Source: Prorocentrum cordatum
Taxonomy: Eukaryota > Sar > Dinophyceae > Prorocentrales > Prorocentraceae
Length of the DNA: 25,000 nucleotides
Direction: 5' to 3'
Assembly (NCBI GenBank): GCA_963575745.1
Contig: CAUYUJ010009772.1
Location: forward strand, 1-25,000
A program made the translations under genes and the position numbers. Shown in pieces: positions 19,325-25,000 of this stretch. Every line of letters starts with the position of its first letter. Position 1 is the first letter of the stretch. The notes under the pieces are model-generated. The model was not told the origin of the DNA. It did no database searches and saw nothing but the letters and a program-made list of their open reading frames with translations.

Positions 19325-20085
19325 GGCGTCTCGGCATAGATTGAGGAGGTATCGAGCGGGAGCCGATGTCGTCGTAGCTGCCAACCCCCCCCCACAACTT
19401 GAACGAATTGCGAGGAAGATTCGAGCCAGACCGCAGTTCCTGAGCTTCGAAGCTTCTCTGGCCAGGGCCTCTCGAAGTAAATAGCGCAGAACTGTCGGGC
19501 GAAAGCTGCTGTCATCGTAGCGGGGTGTCCACGAACGTGCGTGAATTGTGAGAATGTCTCGGCCCAGAGCGCAGTTCCTGAGCTTCGAGGCCTTTCTGGC
19601 CAGAGCGTCTCGGAATAAATCGCAAGGAAGTGTCGAGCGGGAGCCGCTGTCGCCGTCGCTGGAATTCCAAGAACTTACATGAATTGCGAGAAGTCTCGAG
19701 CCAGAGCACCGTTCCTGGGCTTCGAGGCCTCTCTGGCCAGAGCGGCTTGGAATAAACCGCAAGGAAGTGTCGAGCGGGAGCCGCTGTCGCCGTCGCTGAA
19801 CTCCACGAACTTGCGCGAATTCCACGGAAGTCTCGAGCCAGAGTGCTGTTCCTGGGCTTCGAGGCCTTTCTGGCCAGGGCCCGTCGGAGTAAATTTCGAG
19901 GAAATATCGAGCGGGAGCCGCTGTCGCCGTCGCTGGGCTGGAACTCCACGAGCTTGCGTGAATTTCGAGGATGTCTCGAGCCAGAGCGCCGTTCCTGAGT
20001 TTCGAGGCCTCCCTGGCCAGGTCCCGTCGAAGTAAATTTCGAGGAGGTATCGAGCGGGAGCCGTTGTCGTCGTAACCGGGCCCAC
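19325..20085 (+). repeat. ~140-bp satellite array, about 5.3 units
   Basis: The marker CGAGCGGG (or CGGGCG) lies at 19353, 19496, 19634, 19771, 19908 and 20051, giving spacings of 137-143. Each unit has two versions of the shared core. One is GAGGAARTRTCGAGCGGGAG before CCGCTGTCGCCGTC. The other is GAGGATGTCTCGAGCCAGAG before CGCCGTTCCTGAG. The unit also has GGCCTCTCTGGCC, which is a palindrome. Confidence 0.9.
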
Positions 20086-20213
20086 AAACGCACACATACA
20101 CAACCACGCCCCCGATCGAGCGGGAGCCTCGCTTTCACAGAAAATGAGGCCGGCGTCAAGGCGAGAGCGCCCGGGCAACTTTCCCGAGATCAACAATAAC
20201 TATTCTTCAGAAA
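20086..20213. other. Linker with conserved GATCAACAATAACTATTC motif
   Basis: GATCAACAATAACTATTC and TTCAGAAATTA (about 20188-20218) recur at about 21671 and 22673, each time just before a CAA tract or its short remnant. Confidence 0.7.
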
Positions 20214-20568
<355 letters not shown>

Positions 20569-20572
20569 TTAA

Positions 20573-20690
20573 GACTGTTCACTCTTACTTGCCCACGTGT
20601 CATGCAACGTGTATACCCACGCCCTCGATACCCGCCCCATTCGTCTTCGAGCGTACCCCCTTCTGGGGGGATTATTTCTTTTTGCGGGGG
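20573..20690 (+). repeat. Dispersed ~110-bp element, copy 2
   Basis: CTGTTCACTCTTACTTGCC, CGTGTATACCCACGCC, TCGATACCCGCCC and a CCCCC-TTCT-GGGGG hairpin. It aligns with 19005 and 21725. Confidence 0.75.
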
Positions 20691-21050
20691 CGGGTGGGCT
20701 TAGACAAGCGGGCGTGAACGGGCGGGGAATTATTCGGAGGATGGGGCACGCATCTCTTTGCCCACCATTGGAATTCGCGCGGGCCCTGCAAGAAGAGGAA
20801 GGGGGAGAACGAGGGAGAGTGGGAGCAAGGGAGGGGGAGGGGGCGAGGAGGGGGGGGGACCATTGGAGATAGAAAGACAGAGGAGGGAGGAAGGAGGAGG
20901 CTGAAGAGGGGAGGGCGAAGAGAGGAGGGAGGAGGGTTATGGAAGGAGGGTGAGCGAAGAGAGGAGGCAGGAGGAGGAGGGTGGATATGAGGGAGACGGG
21001 AGGGAGGAGGGAGGTTGGATGGGGAGGAAGGGGCAGGAGGGTAAGAGTGC
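20691..21050 (+). repeat. Purine-rich tract with a short unique stretch
   Basis: GGGAGG-type purine runs occupy 20795-21045. The 20700-20795 part is not repetitive and shows no recognisable gene. Confidence 0.7.
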
Positions 21051-21055
21051 GAACG

Positions 21056-21560
21056 TTCGAGGAAGTCCTAGGCGAGGGCGTTTTCCTCAAGGAAGAATTG
21101 GGCGGGAGCGGGGGTCCCGAATACATTGTCGGACGTCTCAAGCGGGAGCGCCGGTCGGGCGGGACCCTGACGGGCGGGTCGGGCGGGCGGGACATTCAAA
21201 CGGGATTTTTGCGTAAATTGCGAGGAAGTATTAAGCGAGAGCGCGATTCCTAAGTAAATTGCGAGGGCGTCCTTGGCGCGAGCGTGGTTCCTGAGCGTCG
21301 AGAACGCGATGCTGCAATAAATTGCGAGGAAGTCCTAAGCGAGAGCGCCATTCCTGAGTAAATTATGAGGAAGTCTCGGGCGGGAGCAGGGGTCCTGATT
21401 AAGGAAGTCTCAAGCGGGAGCGCCGCTTCTGAATAAAATGTGAGAAAGTCTGAAGCAGGAGCGCCCTTCCGGAGTAAATTTTGAGGAAGTCTCAGGCGGG
21501 AGCGGAGGTCCTGAGCAAATTGTGAGGAAGTCTCAGGCGGGAGCCGTTGTTGTTGTAGTC
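21056..21560 (+). repeat. 41-bp satellite, first array
   Basis: Units begin AAATTGYGAGGAAGTCTC, then RAGCGGGAGCG, then TTCCTGAGT. AAATT or its variants lie at 21216, 21256, 21319, 21360, 21436, 21477 and 21518, giving mostly 41-bp steps with a few insertions. This is the simplest form of the core shared by the longer satellites. Confidence 0.9.
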
Positions 21561-21724
21561 CGGGGCCCAACAACGCAATCTGATCCGCAAGGCTTTCCCT
21601 GTCAAAAAACAAGGTGCGAGCCCCGGAGGAAGCACTCTAATTGAAAAAAACAATGGGCACCGGACAGGGGGGATCAACAATAATTACTCTTCAGAAATGA
21701 AAGTTCAACAACAATCATTTTAAT
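21561..21724. repeat. Conserved linker, copy with minimal CAA tract
   Basis: CTTTCCCTGTCAAAAAACA (21593), GTGCGAGC, CACCGGACAGGGGGGATC (about 21659) and TTCAGAAATG are followed by only TTCAACAACAATCATTTTAA. The same modules recur at 22593-22703. Confidence 0.8.
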
Positions 21725-21835
21725 AATGTTCGCCCTTATATGCTCGAGTGTCCAATAACGCGTATTTCCCAAACCCTCGATACCCGCCCTCTTCGTCTTC
21801 GATCGAACCCCTTTTGGGGGGTATACCTTTCTTCC
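21725..21835 (+). repeat. Dispersed ~110-bp element, copy 3
   Basis: ATGTTCGCCCTTATATGC, CGCGTATTTCCCAAACCC, TCGATACCCGCCCTCTTCG and CCCCTTTTGGGG. It aligns closely with 19005. Confidence 0.75.
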
Positions 21836-21955
21836 CTGCAGGCCGGGCCCCGGCAAGCGGCGGGGCGGCCGCGGACCGTCGGCCTGGCCAGCGGCAGCGC
21901 TGATCGGCGGGGCGGCCGCGGACCGTCGACCCGACCCCAAGAGGGACGGACAGGG
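21836..21955. repeat. GC-rich 21-bp duplication 47 bp apart
   Basis: CGGGGCGGCCGCGGACCGTC followed by G occurs at 21861-21881 and again at 21908-21928. Each copy contains GCGGCCGC. Confidence 0.7.
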
Positions 21956-21960
21956 GACCG

Positions 21961-22050
21961 ACCACGACGACGACGACGACGACGACGTCGAAGACGACGG
22001 CGACGACGACGACGGCGACGACGAGCGAAAGCGAGAGCGAGAGAGAACGA
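21961..22050 (+). repeat. (CGA)n microsatellite
   Basis: CGA triplets with GGC and GAA interruptions pass into GCGAGA repeats. Confidence 0.9.
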
Positions 22051-22300
22051 CAGCAGGGCCACGAAGGACACGAAGTAGGCCACGAAGGGCGACAGCGGGG
22101 ACACGAAGGGAATGCGTATGGGGCCACGAAGAGCGCGAACGAGCGGGGGCCACGAAGTGCAGATAATGCGGGGCCACAGAAGGCAACTATGGGGCCACTG
22201 AGGGTAGCAACTGGGCCACGTAGGACAGTGAGGGGGACACAAATGGCGACAGCGGGGCCACGAAGGGCATGCACATGGGGCCACAATGGGCGCGACTCCT
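22051..22300 (+). repeat. ~21-bp minisatellite GGGGCCACGAAGGGC...
   Basis: CCACGAAG or a variant recurs about every 21-23 bp (22059, 22080, 22123, 22150, 22173, 22195, 22216, 22258, 22280). Because 21 is a multiple of 3 the minus strand stays open, with LRGP-like heptads. Spacing drift argues against a real protein. Confidence 0.8.
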
Positions 22301-22339
22301 GGGTGCCTGGGTGTCGGGAGCGCGGCGCTTGGGCAAATT

Positions 22340-22560
22340 GCAAGAAATTCCAACGCAAGGCTATTCTTCAGTAAGTTGCAAGCACGTCTCCAGCGAGAGC
22401 GCGACTCCAGAGCTCCGGGAGAGCGATTCCTAAGTAAATTCTCCGGAAGTCCCAAGCGAGAGCGCGATTCCTGCATAAATGCGAGGAAGTCTCGGACGGG
22501 AGCGGGGGTCCTGCCTAAATTGTAAGGAAGTCTCAAGCGGGAGCCGTTGTTTTTGTAACC
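22340..22560 (+). repeat. 41-bp satellite, second array
   Basis: Four to five diverged units of the 21056-21560 type lead into GAAGTCTCAAGCGGGAG and CCGTTGTTTTTGTAACC, as in the first array. Confidence 0.85.
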
Positions 22561-22702
22561 CGGGGGCCAGGGGGCCAGTTTGAGCAGGAAGACTTTCCCT
22601 GTCAAAAAACAGGGTGCGAGCGTCGAAGGGCACACTTTGATCGAGAAAAAACAATATGCACCGGACAGGGGGGATCAACAATAATTATTCTTCAGAAATT
22701 AC

Positions 22703-22703
<1 letters not shown>
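22561..22703. repeat. Conserved linker, third copy
   Basis: CTTTCCCTGTCAAAAAACA at 22593 and CACCGGACAGGGGGGATC at about 22662. It ends in TTCAGAAATTACTAAA directly before CAA triplets. It lies exactly 1000 bp after the copy at 21593. Confidence 0.8.
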
Positions 22704-22800
<97 letters not shown>

Positions 22801-22818
22801 AACAACAACAACAACAAG
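22704..22818 (+). repeat. CAA-CGA-CAA microsatellite
   Basis: CAA triplets flank a pure CGA block at about 22750-22800. Confidence 0.95.
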
Positions 22819-23061
22819 GCAGGGACGGGTCCCAGGTACCCTGGGGGCAGGATATCAAATCCCTGGCTTCCCCTGCTGGCAAGGACGGGATGATGGAACC
22901 GTGCCCCCCAGTTGCGAGGGGGGGTGTCGCCACAGCAACTGTGCAACCAGCACCATCACAAGCTAATGGACATGGAACAATAAGGATTTGCAATGGAATT
23001 CTCAGCACAATACGAATGCGCGCGCCAGCGATGCGAGCTCCTACAGCAAACCTATTCAAAT
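22819..23061 (+). other. Unique 240-bp stretch; possible small coding remnant
   Basis: It is non-repetitive, unlike nearly all of its surroundings. An ATG at 22993 opens a frame reading MEFSAQYECARQRCELLQQ, which runs into the palindromic minisatellite and stops near 23130. It looks protein-like but is too short to assign. No domain is recognised. Confidence 0.3.
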
Positions 23062-24562
23062 TCTACTAGAACTGGGTCCAGGTCTACCAGAATCCTACTA
23101 GAGCTGGGCCCACCTCTACTAGAAGCCGAATAAAGCTGGGTCCAGCTCTACTAGAATCCTACGAGGAGTTGGGTCCAGCTCTAATAGAGTCCCACTGGGG
23201 CTGGGCCCAGCTCTAGTAGCATCCGACTAGAGCGGGTCCAGCTCAAATACTACTAGCGCTAGGCCCAACCCTCATAGAATCTGACTAGAGCTGGGCCCAG
23301 CTCTACTAGAATCCGACTAGAGCTGGGCCCAGCTCTACTCGAAGCCCACTAAAGCTGGGTCCAGCTCTAGTAGAATCATACTAGGAGATGCGCCCAGCTG
23401 CAATAGAACCCTGATAGAGCTGGGCCCAGTTCTGGTAGCATCCGACTAGAGCGGGTCCAGCTCTAATCGAATCCTAACACAGCTGGGTCCAGCTCTACTA
23501 GAATCCGACTAGAGCTGGGTCCAGCTCTAGTAGAATCCGATTACAGCGGGTCCAGCTCTAATCGAATCCTGATAGAGCTGGGCCCAGCTCTACTAGAATC
23601 CGACTAGAGCTGAATCCAACTCTACCAGAATCCTATTAGAGCTGGGCCCAGCTCTACTAGAAGCCGACTAAAGCTGGGTCCAGCTCTAGTAGAATCCTAC
23701 TAAGAGTTGGGTCCAGCTGTAATAGACACCTAATAAAGCTGGGCCCAGCTCTAGTAGCATCCGACTAGAGCGGGTCCAGCTCTAGTAGAATCCGACTAGA
23801 GCGGGTCCAGCTCTAGTCGAAGCCTGATAGAGCTGGGCCCAGCTCTACTAGAATCCGACTAGAGCTGAATCCAACTCTACCAGACTCCTACTAGAGCTGG
23901 CCCCAGCTCTACTAGAAGCCGACTAAAGCTGGGTCCAGCTCTAGTAGAATCCTACTAGGAGTTGGGTCCCGCTGTAATAAAACCCTAATAGAGCTGGGTC
24001 CAGTTCTAATAGCATCCGACTAGAGCGGGTCCAGCTCGAATCGAATTCTCATAGAGCTGGGCCCAGCTCTACTAGAATCCAACTAGAGCTGAATCCAAAT
24101 CCGACGACAGGTGGGTCCAGCTCTAGCAGAATCCAACTAGAGCTGAGTCCAGTTCTACTAGAAACCTACTAGAGATGGGTCCAGTTCTACTAGAATCCTA
24201 CAAGAGCTGGGTCCAGCTCTACCAGAATCCAACTAGGAATTGGGACCAGCTCTGATAGAATCCGACTAGAGCTGGGCCCAGTTCTAGTAGAGTCCGACTA
24301 GAACTGGCTCCAGCACTAACAGAATCCAACTAGAGCTGGGTCCAGCTCTAATAGAATCTGACTAGAAGCTAGGTTCAGCACTGACAGGGTCCTTCTGAGG
24401 CTGGGTCCAGCTCCAACAGAATCATACTAGAGCTGTGCCCAGGTCTATTAGAACCCTACTGTAGCGGGGCCCAGCTCTCATCAAATATTATTAAAGGTGG
24501 GCCCAGCTCCAACCGAATCCAACTTGAGCTGGGCCCAGCTCTAATACAAGCCTATTCAAGCT
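23062..24562. repeat. ~32-bp palindromic minisatellite, about 46 units
   Basis: The unit is AGAGCTGGGYCCAGCTCT joined by AGTAGAATCCKACT-like spacers. AGAGCTGGGCCCAGCTCT is its own reverse complement, so every unit can form an 8-bp stem (AGAGCTGG/CCAGCTCT) around GY. GGGYCC starts recur every 31-33 bp, for example 23106, 23138 and 23171. Spacers are near-identical and not unique, so it is not a CRISPR-type array. Confidence 0.95.
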
Positions 24563-24665
24563 GGGTCATCAGCATCACCATCATCCACAACATCATCATC
24601 ACCACCACCACCATCATCATCATCAGCATCATCACCATCTTCATGATCAGAATCAGCATCGCCAG

Positions 24666-24697
<32 letters not shown>

Positions 24698-24836
24698 GAA
24701 TCGTCATCAATATCATCATCAACATCATCATCACCATCATCATCAGCAGCATAATCATCAGTATCCTCATCGGCATCATCATCAGCAGCATTATCATCAT
24801 CATAATCAACATCATCATCATCATCAACATCATCAT

Positions 24837-24873
<37 letters not shown>

Positions 24874-24905
24874 GTCATCATCATCATCATCGTCACCCTC
24901 AGCAT
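24563..24905 (+). repeat. CAT microsatellite
   Basis: CAT/CAC/CAG triplets start directly after the last minisatellite unit (GCTGGGTCATCAGC). Confidence 0.95.
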
Positions 24906-25000
24906 CCTCAGTACGGCCCCCCCAAGTCTTCAGATCAAAAATGTCCCATGAGTTGGCGCTCCACAATCCGCCTGCCGATCCTCGCCCGCCTCCTAATCGT
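24906..25000 (-). other. Unique sequence at the window edge, open on the minus strand
   Basis: The minus strand is open from the edge and reads LWSANSWDIFDLKTWGG before entering the CAT tract as poly-Asp and stopping at about 24556. It could be the end of a coding exon with an acidic tail, or chance. The sequence leaves the window, so this cannot be settled. Confidence 0.2.

Noticed and set aside
21790-21835. tRNA-like B box (GGTTCGATCG, minus strand) suggesting a SINE
   Set aside because: The other two copies of the same element read GGCTACGATCG and GGGTACGCTCG, so the box is not conserved, and no A box is seen.
21736-22635. 299-codon minus-strand frame with LRGP-type heptads
   Set aside because: It is explained by a 21-bp minisatellite plus CGA triplets. 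Repeat spacing drifts by non-multiples of 3, and the frame runs into unrelated satellite at both ends.
23062-24562. CRISPR array
   Set aside because: Both repeat and spacer parts are near-identical across units, spacers are only about 14 bp, and no cas genes or prokaryotic context are present.

Overview
This window is almost entirely repetitive, gene-poor eukaryotic nuclear DNA. It has no bacterial or viral gene layout and no recognisable host gene, rRNA or tRNA. The content is retroelements embedded in satellites, minisatellites and very long trinucleotide tracts. The two LINE-type retroelements carry an AP-endonuclease-like domain plus a reverse transcriptase, and their wording resembles what I know from dinoflagellate genomes. 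I therefore infer a dinoflagellate or another large-genome protist with moderate confidence. No diagnostic spliced-leader sequence is present.

Layout: (1) 1-8790 holds two copies of a composite higher-order repeat. The order is CAT microsatellite, a conserved segment of about 195 bp, a 10-bp-period array, a roughly 55-bp array, a second 10-bp-period array, a 152-bp satellite, a TCTGAGTATGAG array, a CCCCAT/ATGGGG hairpin, then the next CAT microsatellite. Copy 1 (about 421-6333) carries two insertions that copy 2 (about 6334-7995) lacks. One is a 571-bp element with terminal inverted repeats (909-1479). The other is a 3.03-kb LINE on the minus strand (2111-5140), flanked by a perfect 17-bp target-site duplication and bearing a 916-codon open reading frame. 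(2) 8790-13080 is GC-rich and contains a decayed second LINE of a different family on the plus strand (about 9290-12050). It is interrupted by a hairpin-rich repeat bounded by inverted CCAGACCTCC termini. (3) 13097-15480 is low-complexity: polypyrimidine, degenerate ATT/AGT triplets, CAT and ACTC tracts. (4) 15480-16370 is a satellite with a period of about 160 bp. (5) 16490-18985 is polypyrimidine, then TCG, then polypurine, then CAT tracts. (6) 19005-22820 is a second composite family in about three copies: a 140-bp or 41-bp satellite, a conserved linker, a CAA/CGA microsatellite and a conserved element of about 110 bp. (7) 23062-24562 is a 1.5-kb minisatellite whose unit of about 32 bp is a near-perfect palindrome. 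The window ends in another CAT tract.

The main hidden signal is that four satellites which look unrelated (periods 152, 160, 140 and 41 bp) share one core of about 25 bp, close to GAGGAWGTCTCRAGCG. It lies on the minus strand before 7770 and on the plus strand after 15480. The only credible intact protein-coding gene is the LINE reverse transcriptase. The many other long open frames are translations of period-3 microsatellites or satellites and are not annotated as genes.
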